NCBI GenBank assembly: GCA_963771835.1
Contig: CAVYVA010000004.1
Location: 620,001 to 684,000, forward strand
Reading direction: 5' to 3'
Length of the DNA stretch: 64,000 nt
Origin: CAVQCJ01 sp963771835
GTDB lineage: Bacteria > Actinomycetota > Actinomycetes > Prado026
Position numbers and translations under genes: made by a program. Below the pieces are notes generated by a model that did not search any database, was not told the DNA's origin, and saw only the letters and a program-made list of their open reading frames with translations. This document shows, piece after piece, positions 25,950 through 34,307 of this stretch. Numbering within the stretch: the first letter of the stretch is position 1; every line of letters begins with the position of its first letter.

Positions 25950-27193
25950 GCACCACGCACCAGACGTGGCTGGTCGCCACGCGCGAGATGCGCGAGCGAA
26001 GCCGCTCGCGCTCGTTCCGTGTCTCCGTCGCCGTGATGCTTCTGATCGTGATCGGCGTGATCGTCGTACCCGCGATGCTGAAGAACGCCGGGACCACCAA
26101 GAAGATCGGGCTGACCGGTTCGGTGCCGGCGACGTTGTCGGCAGCCATCCAGGCGCAGGGCGACGCTGCGAACCTCAAGTCTGCGATCCACCGGTACGAC
26201 AGTGTCGCCGCAGGTCGGCAGGCCGTGCGCGACAACGTCATCGACGTGCTCGTGGTCGATGCTCACCAGCTCGTGTGGCTCCGCAAGTCCGACCCGCAGC
26301 TGAGAGCCCCGCTCACCAGCGCCATCCAGCTCGTCGCGCTTCGCGAGCGTGCGGACAGCGCCGGCATCGAAAGCCAAGCACTCGCGGCACTGCTCGCCCC
26401 CGTCGTGGTCGAGAACGTGGAGCTGGGGTCGGTCGCCGGTCGCAGTCCGGACGACGAGACGGCCGCGTTCTTCATGACCGCCCTGCTGTTTGTGTCCATC
26501 TCGACCTACGGCGCCCTCGTCCTGAGCGGGGTCGTCGAGGAGAAGTCCAGCCGGGTCGTGGAGGTGCTGCTCACCCGGATGCCAGCGCGGAACCTGCTCG
26601 CCGGCAAGGTGCTCGGCATCGGCCTGCTCGGGCTCGCGCAGATCGCGGTCACGGCGGGCGTTGCGCTGGGCGCGACGGCGCTCGTGAACTCCATCGACAT
26701 CCCGTCAGTCCGTGCCGGGGTTCTCGCGTGGGTCGTCGTGTGGTTCGTCCTCGGGTATGCCCTGTATGCAATGGTGTACGGCGCTCTCGGGTCGCTCGCG
26801 TCGAGGACCGAGGACGCCCAGAGCGTCGCCGGACCGGTCACGGCCGTGCTGATCGCGGCCTACTTCCTGTCCTTCGCCCTCATCGCCCAGCCCGACAGCA
26901 CGCTGGCGAAGGTGGCGTCGTACTTCCCGCCGACCGCGCCGCTGGTCATGCCGAACCGGATCGCGATGGGAACGGCCACCTGGTGGGATCCGTTCGTCGC
27001 CGCCGCACTCACGCTGGCAGCCATCGCGGCCCTGGTGGTGGTCGGTGGTCGGGTGTACGCCGCCGCCATCCTGCGCAGCGGTCCCACGGCCAAGCTGCGC
27101 GACGTATGGCGTGCCACCCACGGCGAACCGACCGAACCGGCGGCGGCGCACGATGCCCCCGTCGAGGTGGGCCCTCGATCATCCGCGAGGTAG
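25946..27193 (+). CDS. ABC-2 permease (NatB-like)
   Basis: 415 residues. TM1 at VSVAVMLLIVIGVIVVPAML, a large extracytoplasmic loop, then five further segments beginning FFMTALLFVSISTYGALVLS. The conserved VVEEKSSRVVEVLLTRMPAR is the cytoplasmic gate motif of NatB/YhaP exporters. Coupled to the ATPase. Substrate (cation or hydrophobic compound) is unknown. Confidence 0.88.
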   Translation: MSTTHQTWLVATREMRERSRSRSFRVSVAVMLLIVIGVIVVPAMLKNAGTTKKIGLTGSVPATLSAAIQAQGDAANLKSAIHRYDSVAAGRQAVRDNVIDVLVVDAHQLVWLRKSDPQLRAPLTSAIQLVALRERADSAGIESQALAALLAPVVVENVELGSVAGRSPDDETAAFFMTALLFVSISTYGALVLSGVVEEKSSRVVEVLLTRMPARNLLAGKVLGIGLLGLAQIAVTAGVALGATALVNSIDIPSVRAGVLAWVVVWFVLGYALYAMVYGALGSLASRTEDAQSVAGPVTAVLIAAYFLSFALIAQPDSTLAKVASYFPPTAPLVMPNRIAMGTATWWDPFVAAALTLAAIAALVVVGGRVYAAAILRSGPTAKLRDVWRATHGEPTEPAAAHDAPVEVGPRSSAR

Positions 27194-27297
27194 GTGCCGA
27201 CACCGCGCTCAGCGCGTGACGGTCTCGACCAGGCGGTGGGACTTTGGACCCGCACGCATCGCAACACTGGGACCCTGTTCGGGACACCGCCGGCCCG

Positions 27298-27516
27298 TCA
27301 CCGACGAGATTGGGGTGGGAGAGCGCTCAGGGCCCGGCGCAGTGACAGCGCGAACATGCCGGCGACCAACACCGGCAGCAGCCACCACGCGGATGACCCT
27401 GAATGAGTCAGCACCGCTGTCAAAGCCAGCCCGAGCACGACGCTCAGCGCCAGCCGCCAGTCGTCGCCGACGACGAAGTCGTAGCAGAACGCGGCGAACG
27501 CCCGGAGCCGCCTCAT
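27298..27516 (-). CDS. small membrane protein coupled to COG4280 gene
   Basis: 72 residues starting MRRLRAFAAFCYDFVVGDDW with two hydrophobic segments (LALSVVLGLALTAVL; WWLLPVLVAGMFALSL). The ATG overlaps the preceding stop by four bases (ATGA). Function unknown; the coupling suggests it acts with the upstream membrane protein. Confidence 0.7.
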   Translation of the reverse strand: MRRLRAFAAFCYDFVVGDDWRLALSVVLGLALTAVLTHSGSSAWWLLPVLVAGMFALSLRRALSALPPQSRR

Positions 27517-28268
27517 GCCGGTGCCACCCGGAGCCGGCCGGCCACGAGGCGACGCATCACCACGACGGCACCGACTGCCGCCGCGGCCGTCACCAGGACG
27601 ATCACCGGTAGCGCGGCATCGTTCCCCGGCCAGGACACTCCGGCGCCCTCGGCACCCCAGAACATGCCGAAGGACGTCAGCATCACTCCGACCACGAACT
27701 TCAGCGTGTTCTCGGGTACCCGGGCCAGCGGTCGATGGACGACGAACCCGAGCGCGGTCACCGTGAGCACCGCCGCGAGAGCGCCCACGACGGCCAGCGA
27801 CAGGTTTCCCTGCGCGGCGCCGAAGGTGACCACGATGAAGGCGACCTCCAGCCCCTCCAGGAACACCCCCTTGAATGAAACGGTGAACGCGTAGGGGTCG
27901 AAGGCCCCCGGGTCCGCGGGGGGCAGCTCGCGAGCCTGGGCGGCCTCCCGGGCGAAGATCGCCACCTCGTCGTGGAGGGCCTTCAAGCCGCTGGCACGCA
28001 GGACGGCCTTGCGCAGCCACTGCAGGCCGAAGATCAGCAGCAGGGCACCGACGACCAGGCGCAGCGTCTGCAGCGGTATCGCGACCAGTCCCGGGCCCAG
28101 GACGGCGACAACCGCTGCCAGCGCAGCGAGTGCAGCAAGAATTCCCAGCGTTGTGGACCGCCATCCGCGGGTCACGCCGACGGCGAGCACGATCGTCAAT
28201 GCCTCCACGGACTCGACGGCCGACGCCAAGAACGTGGCCAGGAGCAGCCCCGGCGCTCCGCTCGTCAC
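27513..28268 (-). CDS. COG4280-type integral membrane protein
   Basis: 251 residues from GTG 28268, about seven hydrophobic segments. Two internally similar acidic motifs in membrane segments, SAVESVEALTIVLAVG near residue 17 and KGVFLEGLEVAFIVVTFG near residue 133, resemble the E-x-x-E/G-D motifs of cation (Ca/Mn) transporters such as UPF0016, so a divalent-cation role is a reasonable inference only. Followed by a coupled small membrane protein. The 120 bp upstream to the mobile element holds nothing visible. Confidence 0.72.
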   Translation of the reverse strand: MTSGAPGLLLATFLASAVESVEALTIVLAVGVTRGWRSTTLGILAALAALAAVVAVLGPGLVAIPLQTLRLVVGALLLIFGLQWLRKAVLRASGLKALHDEVAIFAREAAQARELPPADPGAFDPYAFTVSFKGVFLEGLEVAFIVVTFGAAQGNLSLAVVGALAAVLTVTALGFVVHRPLARVPENTLKFVVGVMLTSFGMFWGAEGAGVSWPGNDAALPVIVLVTAAAAVGAVVVMRRLVAGRLRVAPA

Positions 28269-28402
28269 CTGGGGTCCGCGATGATTGGCACCTGAACATT
28301 CTGCCCCCGCTCGTACGACCAGGCACGCTTCGGTTCACACGCGGTGCTCACACGCCCGCGCCGCGTAAGGATCAGCGGCCAACCCCCCGTCAACCTTCCG
28401 CA

Positions 28403-28419
28403 CGACGCCTTGCGGTGGG
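28403..28419 (+). repeat. 17-bp direct repeat, left copy (att/target duplication)
   Basis: CGACGCCTTGCGGTGGG, identical and in the same orientation to 34307-34323, which includes the last four bases of tRNA-Lys. Lies immediately outside the left terminal inverted repeat. Confidence 0.85.
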
Positions 28420-28469
28420 GGCAGAGGGGGTAAGGCCTCTAAAAGCAACCAGAAGGCGAACAAGATCCA
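28418..28469 (+). repeat. 52-bp terminal inverted repeat, left
   Basis: Begins GGGGCAGAGGGGGTAAGG and matches the reverse complement of 34256-34307 at 51 of 52 positions (A versus G in the middle). Similarity stops sharply at 28469. Confidence 0.88.
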
Positions 28470-28791
28470 TCGCATCCACGGTGTCGGTCTTGCCGTGGGC
28501 TCGGCGCACTTGCCGGTTGGGACGGTTGACCTCCACCACACGCACCCCTGCCCTGGCCAGGTGCCGGGCCAGCCCCGACCCATACGACCCAGTGCCTTCC
28601 ACCCCGACCGCCTGCGGCGAACCGAACGAGGTCAAGAACCCCAACAGCGCCCGATGACCAGCCGGTGTCGTGGAGAACGCGGCGGTGCCCAGAACACCAC
28701 CGAGGTGGTCGCATACGGCCGCGACGTGCACGTCGGCGTGGGTGTCCACACCGCCGATGACAACAACACCTTCCGATGCCAAGGTGGTCAT
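28470..28791 (-). pseudogene. IS110-family transposase, N-terminal fragment
   Basis: Frame MTTLASEGVVVIGGVDTHAD onward carries the IS110 DEDD signature: GGVDTHADVHVA, VGVEGTGSYGSGLARHL, NRPNRQVRRAHGKTDTVDA. Homology ends at about residue 108, exactly where the left terminal inverted repeat begins; the remaining 26 residues to the stop at 28390 are read from the repeat. A complete enzyme is near 400 residues, so this is a truncated remnant. Confidence 0.82.
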
Positions 28792-28902
28792 GCCGGTCCT
28801 CTCAAACGCGAATGAGTAGGGCAGGCACGCACGAGCCGACGGTCGGACAGGACAGGGACGGGGCCTTCAGCCAGGCTCCTACTAGGTCACTTCCACCGGC
28901 CG

Positions 28903-29622
28903 GTGAGTGCAGGCGTTCCCGCCCGGCCGACGGATCACTTCCAAGGCAGCCTCACGGCGCCGGCCGTTAGCAGAGTCAGACCGGGCGGGAACACCCCCAT
29001 CCAACCTCCCTGCCGTTCCGGGCATGCCGTCCCGCGGGAGCCGATCGAGGACCGGGACCTGCCAGAGCGGCACATCCACGCAGGTCACCCCGGTGAGCTG
29101 GTCCAGTTCGACTGCTTCCAGATCGGGCACCTGCACGACTCCGGCGGGGTGATCTGGCAGTACACCGCGATCGACGTCGCCTCGTCGTTCACCTGGGCGC
29201 AGATCCACGCCACCCCCCGCAACCCCGGCGGGAAGTTCACCTCGGCGCTGGCCCGACGGGTCGCCGCGGACCTGTCCGCTCGAGGGTGGCGGCTGGAGAC
29301 CGCGATGACCGACCACGGGGTCGAGTTCGGTGCCGAGGAGTTCAAGACCACCCCGGCTCGAGCCGGGATCACCCATCGCCGCTCGACACCGGGCCGGCCG
29401 CAGACCAACGGCTGCGTGGAACGAGTCCAACTCACGATCCTCGACGAGTGTTGGAAGCCGGCCTTCGCCCGCAGTGTGTTCCCCCGCTACAAGGGACTCA
29501 AAGCCGAACTCGACCGCTACCTCGACTACTACAACAACCACCGAGCACACACCGGCAGATGGAACCGCGGACGCACTCCCCTCGAGGTCATCGGCAAGGC
29601 CAAGATGTACTCGACCCGATAG
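28903..29622 (+). pseudogene. IS481-type DDE transposase, catalytic-domain fragment
   Basis: The rve core is clear from about 29080: GELVQFDCFQIGHL (first Asp), MTDHGVEFGAEEF (second Asp), QTNGCVERVQLTILDE (Glu), and the C-terminal YLDYYNNHRAHTGRWNRGRT. The helix-turn-helix half expected ahead of it is missing, and sequence upstream of 29060 reads as non-homologous, so it is 5' truncated. Probably inactive. Confidence 0.8.
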
Positions 29623-29658
29623 CAGGACAACGTCGCTACTACTCGGGGAGAGGACAAC

Positions 29659-29859
29659 TTAGGAGCTCTTGTCTCGCTGTGCCTTGACCATGAGGACGAG
29701 TCCTGCCAGCCCGCCCAGGATGAACACGACGACACCGGTCACGAGCAGTGCTGGGCTCGACTGCGTCCCGTAGATGATCATGAGTGCTCCGACGGCGCAG
29801 ACGACCGCCTCAACCAGGAATGCCCGGCTCAATCGGGGCCATGGTCGTCGCGTCATCAC
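29659..29859 (-). CDS. small two-helix membrane protein
   Basis: 66 residues: basic N-terminus MMTRRPWPRLSR, two hydrophobic segments (FLVEAVVCAVGALMIIYG; ALLVTGVVVFILGGLAGLVL), basic tail. Lies between the transposase remnant and the first boundary motif. No family recognised. Confidence 0.5.
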   Translation of the reverse strand: MMTRRPWPRLSRAFLVEAVVCAVGALMIIYGTQSSPALLVTGVVVFILGGLAGLVLMVKAQRDKSS

Positions 29860-29916
29860 ATTCTGCCTATCGGGAGGGGAGTGGGCCGTCCTGAAGACGG
29901 CTCAGCCGCCCCAGAT

Positions 29917-29930
29917 CGGCACATCGGTGC
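29917..29930 (+). repeat. cassette boundary motif A (start half only)
   Basis: CGGCACATCGGTGC, identical to the start halves at 31315 and 33370. No end half precedes it, as expected for the first unit. Confidence 0.6.
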
Positions 29931-30030
29931 TGCATGAGTGGGCCGAAAGCCCCTACCAGAGCGACCGGCCAGGGACGAACTTGAGGTCGTCACGAGGAGT
30001 TGTTCAGCAACCGAAATGAGGCGAACCGTC

Positions 30031-30420
30031 ATGGCGTATATCAAGCCTCCAGTCCTCACTCGGCGGCTGGCCAATCCGATGGCCATGCGGCTGGGCATGC
30101 GCGGCGTCGCCACCCTCACTGTGACTGGCCGGCGCACTGGCGAGCCGCACAAGGTTCCGGTGATTCCGGTCGAGGTTGGCGGTAGCCGCTACCTGGTTGC
30201 GCCCTATGGGGAGTCCGAGTGGGTCCGCAACTTGCGAGCGGCCGGCAAGGGAGAGCTGCGGCGCAAGGGTCAGACCGAGGTCTTTCAGGCAGTCGAGGTC
30301 CCAGCGGGCGATCGGGCATCCATTATCGCCCGGTACCGCCAGGTCGCCGGTCGGACCGTGAGTCCGTACTTCACGAAGCTGCCCAAGGCCGAGGATCATC
30401 CGGTCTTTCGAATCGGCTAG
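30031..30420 (+). CDS. DDN/F420-type nitroreductase-family protein
   Basis: 129 residues from ATG 30031 (GAGG nine bases upstream; ATG 30016 is also in frame). Deazaflavin-dependent-nitroreductase pattern: LTVTGRRTGEPHKVPVIPVE, YLVAPYGESEWVRNLRAAGK, and EDHPVFRI near the end. Family members bind F420 and reduce quinones or nitro compounds; this short form lacks the long N-terminal helix of Ddn. Cargo of the element. Exact substrate unknown. Confidence 0.8.
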   Translation: MAYIKPPVLTRRLANPMAMRLGMRGVATLTVTGRRTGEPHKVPVIPVEVGGSRYLVAPYGESEWVRNLRAAGKGELRRKGQTEVFQAVEVPAGDRASIIARYRQVAGRTVSPYFTKLPKAEDHPVFRIG

Positions 30421-30465
30421 GGGCTCGGCTGGAACGATCCGACACTTTGGCAGCCGGGAGGTCTG

Positions 30466-31290
30466 GTGACGCAACAGAACGATGCGCTTGCCGGGTTCGA
30501 CAGATCTTCTTTCGCCTACGCCGGGCTGGCGCACGATGTGTTCAGGGCCGGGTCTGGACCGGCGGTAATCGTCATTCATGAGGTCCCGGGCCTACACCCA
30601 GGCGTGGTCGAGTTTGGCCAGCGACTGATCGGCACGGGATTCACCGTGTACTTGCCGTCCTTGTTCGGGCGACCTGGCGAGGCGCCCACCGGGGCTGCGA
30701 TCCCGCGTTCCATCGCTCAGGTATGCGTCTCTAGGGAGTTTGCAGTCCTGACGAACAGGACCAGCCGGGTGGCTACTTGGCTGCGTGCGTTGGCCGCAAG
30801 GGCGCTGAAGGAGTGCGGCGGTCCCGGCGTCGGCGTCGTCGGTATGTGCTTCACGGGAGGGTTCGCTCTCGCAACCGCCGTGGAACCCGCCGTGCTAGCG
30901 GCGGTGATGAGCCAGCCCGCTCTTCCCGCGCCAATCGGCCACAGGGGACGAGCTGCGCTTGGGCTAGATGAGGGCGATGTGCGCGTGGTCCAGCAACGTG
31001 CACGTGAGGGTCTCTGCGTGCTCGGGCTCCGCTTCACGAACGACAAGGGCTGTCCCGCAGAAAGGTTCGAGACCCTACGGAGATTGCTTGGCGACGCGTT
31101 CGAGGGGATTGAGATCGACTCATCACCGGGCAACCCCCACGGCATCTCTGCGAACGCACACGCGGTGCTCACGGTCGAACTAGTGGACGAGCCTGGCCAC
31201 CCCACGCGTTCAGCGCTGGAGAGGGTCTTGGCATTCCTGACGAGGCAACTCCAAACCGGCACCAACGGCGGGCCATCGGGCGCCCTCTAA
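30466..31290 (+). CDS. dienelactone hydrolase-family protein
   Basis: 274 residues from GTG 30466. Alpha/beta hydrolase core with VIVIHEVPGLHPGV (oxyanion region) and the Cys nucleophile elbow VVGMCFTGGFALAT typical of dienelactone hydrolases; late NPHGISANAHAVL offers a His. The C-terminus is longer than in classic DLH. Its TAA stop is embedded in boundary motif B. Codon use is less GC3-biased than the flanking chromosome. Confidence 0.78.
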   Translation: MTQQNDALAGFDRSSFAYAGLAHDVFRAGSGPAVIVIHEVPGLHPGVVEFGQRLIGTGFTVYLPSLFGRPGEAPTGAAIPRSIAQVCVSREFAVLTNRTSRVATWLRALAARALKECGGPGVGVVGMCFTGGFALATAVEPAVLAAVMSQPALPAPIGHRGRAALGLDEGDVRVVQQRAREGLCVLGLRFTNDKGCPAERFETLRRLLGDAFEGIEIDSSPGNPHGISANAHAVLTVELVDEPGHPTRSALERVLAFLTRQLQTGTNGGPSGAL

Positions 31291-31330
31291 TGCCGGATCT
31301 TGTGCGTCCGGTAACGGCACATCGGTGCGG
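31281..31330 (+). repeat. cassette boundary motif B (end half plus start half)
   Basis: End half CTAATGCCGGATC (31287-31299) and start half AACGGCACATCGGTGCGG (31313-31330), separated by 13 bases. Both halves recur elsewhere in the element in the same orientation. Confidence 0.65.
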
Positions 31331-31399
31331 TCCCCGATCGCGGGTGCTGGGATCACTCATGGGCTCCCGCTGGAGCCTGCTGAATGCAAGAGTCAGCTC

Positions 31400-31930
31400 A
31401 TGAACGGACGCCCGGGCGGGCTGATGCTGAGACTCCAGCGCGTGCTGGATGCGCCGCCCTCGGAGATCTTCCGCATGATGACGGAGCCGACTGAGCTGGC
31501 TAGGTGGTGGGGGCCACGCGGATTCACGTTGCCCGATGTGGACCTCAACCTCGCAGTCGGCGGGGCCTACCGCTTGTCCATGCAGCCACCCGATGGAGAT
31601 CTGTTCCATATCTCTGGCCAGTTCCGAGAGATCGACCCCCCCGGGCACCTGGTCTACACGTTCAGCTACGACGAGCCCACATCCGACGACCTGCCGACGG
31701 TCGTCACCCTCGAGTTCCTCGCCCGTGGTCACGCCACGGAGGTGTCACTCACGCAGGGCATGTTCGCGACGGATGAGCGAGTTTCATTGCACCTGGATGG
31801 CTGGACGGACAGTTTCGAGAAGTTGGGAGAGGTCCTCCGGCAGGTGCCTTTCCATGATCGGTTCCGGCGGTCACGACCCGGCGCAGCTCGGCCAGTCCCC
31901 GGCCCGGGTCCGTCCAGTGGTGCACCGTGA
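31400..31930 (+). CDS. AHSA1/SRPBCC-domain protein
   Basis: 176 residues from ATG 31400 (ATG 31424 possible). START-like fold: LQRVLDAPPSEIFRMMTEPT, LARWWGPRGFT, GGAYRLSM, FREIDPPGHLVYTFSY, and HLDGWTDSFEKLGEVL. These small hydrophobic-pocket proteins bind ligands or act as Hsp90-activator-like modules; many are of unknown function. The last 20 residues are Pro/Arg/Gly-rich and off-family. Cargo of the element. Confidence 0.8.
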   Translation: MNGRPGGLMLRLQRVLDAPPSEIFRMMTEPTELARWWGPRGFTLPDVDLNLAVGGAYRLSMQPPDGDLFHISGQFREIDPPGHLVYTFSYDEPTSDDLPTVVTLEFLARGHATEVSLTQGMFATDERVSLHLDGWTDSFEKLGEVLRQVPFHDRFRRSRPGAARPVPGPGPSSGAP

Positions 31931-32001
31931 GTCTCCTACGAACACGTAGGAACCATGACTACGGCATCGTGGTTGATCCGCACCCTTGTAGCCCGCCCTG
32001 G

Positions 32002-32019
32002 AACGGCACCGCGGTGCGG
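32002..32019 (+). repeat. cassette boundary motif, divergent copy
   Basis: AACGGCACCGCGGTGCGG differs from AACGGCACATCGGTGCGG only at two central bases. A weak end-half-like CCGCACCC precedes it at 31979. It separates the AHSA1 gene from the lipoprotein gene. Confidence 0.5.
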
Positions 32020-32113
32020 GTCAGCGACCCACTGCGAGCCGGTCGGTATCAGCCTCGTAGAGCATGCGGACCCGTGGGCCGCGGCAGTAGTCTCGCGTGG
32101 CTAGGGAGATGAG

Positions 32114-32734
32114 ATGCGAGGTAGGGCGCGGAGGCGAGCGTTCGGCTCGGCGCTGTCGGCGCTCGCGACGGCCGCGGTAATGACCGCGTGTTCTTCCCCG
32201 GGCGGCCACGCCGGCACCCAGGCCGCGCCAACGCAGCCGGCCGGGACCCAGGCGTCAACGACAAGGGCCTCGACGCCGAAGGAGTTCGTCTCCAAGCGCT
32301 ACCACTTCGCAGTGACCTTGCCCCAAGACTGGTCAGAAGTCGATGCGCTGTTCGCATGGGATGGCAGGGAGTTGCAGTCACCCGGCTCACCCTTCTTCGC
32401 AAACTTCACCGCCCCAACGAGCAACCGCACCCTGATGGCCGCATCGGCCACAGTGCCGAAGGGGATGCAGCTGGCCGACTGGCAGGCGGCCATGGTTCGT
32501 GGCCACCTTTCCTCCTGCTCCGAACCCTCGCCCGCGGAGGCGACGACGCTAGGCGGCGAGCCAGCCCTGGCGTGGACGGAGAAGTGCGACAGCGGGACGG
32601 TGAACTCGAACAAGGTCGCCGCACTGCATGGCGGGCGCGGGTACATGATCTACATGCCCTCAGCCGCGGCCAACGATGCCGAGGATCGGCGCATCTTCGA
32701 GGGGATGCGTCAGTCCTTCCGCTTCACCAGCTGA
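32114..32734 (+). CDS. lipoprotein of unknown function
   Basis: 206 residues. Signal with lipobox AAVMTAC-S, a Gln/Ala/Thr-rich linker, then a compact domain: FVSKRYHFAVTLPQDWSEVD, PFFANFTAP, WQAAMVRGHLSSCSEP, LAWTEKCDSGTVNSNKVAAL (two Cys that could pair) and a terminal IFEGMRQSFRF. This resembles PsbP/LpqN-like surface-lipoprotein domains (inference). Cargo of the element. Confidence 0.75.
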   Translation: MRGRARRRAFGSALSALATAAVMTACSSPGGHAGTQAAPTQPAGTQASTTRASTPKEFVSKRYHFAVTLPQDWSEVDALFAWDGRELQSPGSPFFANFTAPTSNRTLMAASATVPKGMQLADWQAAMVRGHLSSCSEPSPAEATTLGGEPALAWTEKCDSGTVNSNKVAALHGGRGYMIYMPSAAANDAEDRRIFEGMRQSFRFTS

Positions 32735-32838
32735 CCTCGGTCGGGTCGATCGGGGGGACTGGTCGGCAGGGCATGACCCCGACACTCTCGCTCACGCGCT
32801 GACGGGCCTGCCCAGCGCCCGGACAGGCTGTCTGCGAG

Positions 32839-33279
32839 TCAGGCGAGCGCGCTCAGATCCGCGGTCGGGAACGGGTGCCCAAATGCGGCTAGGTAGCCAT
32901 CCTCACCAATTTCCGTGAGGAGAGCTTGGCATCCCCGAACTACCGCGCGGACGAACCCGGTGACTGTGGAGTCGATCTCCAGAACCGTCTCGCCGATGGG
33001 TTGTCGTTGGGGTGTCCACTGCGGGCAGGCGACAACGAGAACGTGGAGTGACTCCAAGTACTTGTGGAACACCCAGCGGTATTCGCCGGGTCCGACTCCC
33101 CAAGAGGCTTGCGCGTCCGTCTCGTAGGTCGTCAGCCGCCGTAGTGCGAGCAGGAGCTCCTCCATGGCGTCGCCGAAGGCGTACGAAGCCTCAAGGGCCG
33201 TGTCGCCCCCCTGGTTGCTGATCGTCGCCCGAAGCCAATTGGACTGGACCGTGACGGCGAAGCCCACATCACGGGTCAT
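32839..33279 (-). CDS. hypothetical protein
   Basis: 146 residues from ATG 33279. Soluble, alpha/beta pattern with no recognised family: VTVQSNWLRATISNQGGDTA, then AFGDAMEELLLALRRL, WGVGPGEYRWVFHKYLES and DGYLAAFGHPFP. Opposite strand to the lipoprotein gene, within the third cassette-like unit. Confidence 0.62.
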   Translation of the reverse strand: MTRDVGFAVTVQSNWLRATISNQGGDTALEASYAFGDAMEELLLALRRLTTYETDAQASWGVGPGEYRWVFHKYLESLHVLVVACPQWTPQRQPIGETVLEIDSTVTGFVRAVVRGCQALLTEIGEDGYLAAFGHPFPTADLSALA

Positions 33280-33326
33280 CCGCAGGCTCCGAGCATCCGG
33301 CCATCGTCTGTGGGCCTGTCGACACC

Positions 33327-33383
33327 CGCACATACTGCCGGATCGAGGGCTCGGGCTGGGCGAACAGAACGGCACATCGGTGC
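33327..33383 (+). repeat. cassette boundary motif C (end half plus start half)
   Basis: End half CGCACATACTGCCGGATC (33327-33344) and start half AACGGCACATCGGTGCG (33368-33384), separated by 23 bases. The start half is identical to that in motif B. Confidence 0.65.
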
Positions 33384-33385
33384 GC

Positions 33386-34156
33386 TCATGTGACTTGCGC
33401 GGCCATCCGTGCGGCGGTCGGCCCGATGAGCCTACGCAGGGGTCCCCAGTCCTCCTCGATCTCGTCGAGGTAGACGGACCTCGCGTGTGCAAGGACCGCC
33501 TGCTCGTCGTGCGGGATGCGCGGTAGCGCCCATGTCGCCGCTTCGTCCTTGGGCACGAGCTCACCGGTGTCCACGGTCGCCCACGCGCGCGCGAGGGTCA
33601 GCAGGACGTTCGTCGTATCGGAGTCCAGGTCGGCCAGCAGGTGCGCGACGCCTGCTCGGGTAGCAGCGATCACATCGACAGAGGGGACCGGATCGAGAAG
33701 CTGATCGGCGGGCGGCCCGAGCAGCGTTAGTCCGCGGGCGAGCACGTCCGCAAGTACGACAGCCAGGTCCGAACTCCTGTGTGGCTCGAGGACCCGACCA
33801 CCCTCAATGGCCTCCCGCAACCACTCGCCGTACAGGAAGTCGATGCGAGGCGGGTATCGCCACGGCCGTACGTCGGCCTGGCTGACCACGGTCAGTTCGA
33901 CGGGCCGTCGCTTCCCGTCCGCGCGGGGGTGGTGTCCCGACAGTTGCAGCAGCGTCGTGGCTAGGTCGCGTCTCGCGGTGGGACCGAGGCTCGTGCCCGC
34001 GATGACCAAGACATCGAGGTCGCTGCGGACATGTGCCTGCTGACGCGCGATCGACCCGTGCAGGTAGATGCCGAGGACGAGGTCACCAAGGGCCATGTGA
34101 AGACCCTCGGTGAGGTCGTCGAGCTGCTCGGCATCCGCCGATTCAGAGGGGGCCAT
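33386..34156 (-). CDS. AadA-like aminoglycoside adenylyltransferase
   Basis: 256 residues from ATG 34156. ANT(3'')/AadA-type nucleotidyltransferase: YLHGSIARQQAHVRSDLDVL (GS and DxD metal motif), RRPVELTVV, PPRIDFLYGEWLREAIEGGR, ARGLTLLGPPADQLLDPVPS, then helical-domain NVLLTLARAWATVDTGELVP and KDEAATWALPRIP. Family members adenylylate streptomycin/spectinomycin. Whether this one confers resistance is not shown. It fills the last unit of the mobile element, between motifs C and D, in reverse orientation. Confidence 0.83.
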   Translation of the reverse strand: MAPSESADAEQLDDLTEGLHMALGDLVLGIYLHGSIARQQAHVRSDLDVLVIAGTSLGPTARRDLATTLLQLSGHHPRADGKRRPVELTVVSQADVRPWRYPPRIDFLYGEWLREAIEGGRVLEPHRSSDLAVVLADVLARGLTLLGPPADQLLDPVPSVDVIAATRAGVAHLLADLDSDTTNVLLTLARAWATVDTGELVPKDEAATWALPRIPHDEQAVLAHARSVYLDEIEEDWGPLRRLIGPTAARMAAQVT

Positions 34157-34191
34157 TCCCAGACGTTAGAGCGATTCGGCGGTCATCAGCA

Positions 34192-34210
34192 CGCACATAA
34201 TGCCGGTTAT
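34192..34210 (+). repeat. cassette boundary motif D (end half only)
   Basis: CGCACATAATGCCGGTTAT. It matches the end half at 33327 and has the dif-like layout ATAA-TGCCGG-TTAT (half-site, six-base centre, half-site). No start half follows, as expected for the last unit. Confidence 0.6.
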
Positions 34211-34255
34211 TGGGCTGCGGCCCCCCATGGCTCCGAGCTCTTGGCCCTTCGCTCC

Positions 34256-34307
34256 TGGATCTTGTTCGCCTTCTGGTTGCTTCTAGAGGCCTTACCCCCT
34301 CTGCCCC
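34256..34307 (-). repeat. 52-bp terminal inverted repeat, right
   Basis: The reverse complement begins GGGGCAGAGGGGGTAAGG and matches 28418-28469 at 51 of 52 positions. Confidence 0.88.

Larger units (their letters stand above)
28418..34307. mobile_element. 5.9-kb TIR-bounded accessory element beside tRNA-Lys
   Basis: Bounded by 52-bp inverted repeats and flanked by a 17-bp direct repeat whose right copy covers the tRNA-Lys 3' end. Contains a truncated IS110-type and a truncated IS481-type transposase at the left, then six cargo genes with visibly lower GC3 than the chromosome, and recurring boundary motifs. No intact recombinase is inside, so it is presently non-autonomous or a relic. The +1 frame errors common elsewhere are not evident here. 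Confidence 0.78.

Noticed and set aside
28418..28469. Left inverted repeat as the natural end of the IS110 element
   Set aside because: IS110 elements lack long terminal inverted repeats, and the repeat interrupts the transposase coding sequence instead of flanking it.
29917..34210. Classical integron attC sites
   Set aside because: The boundary motifs lack the GTTRRRY and RYYYAAC core sites, and no integron integrase is in the window; only the modular logic is similar.
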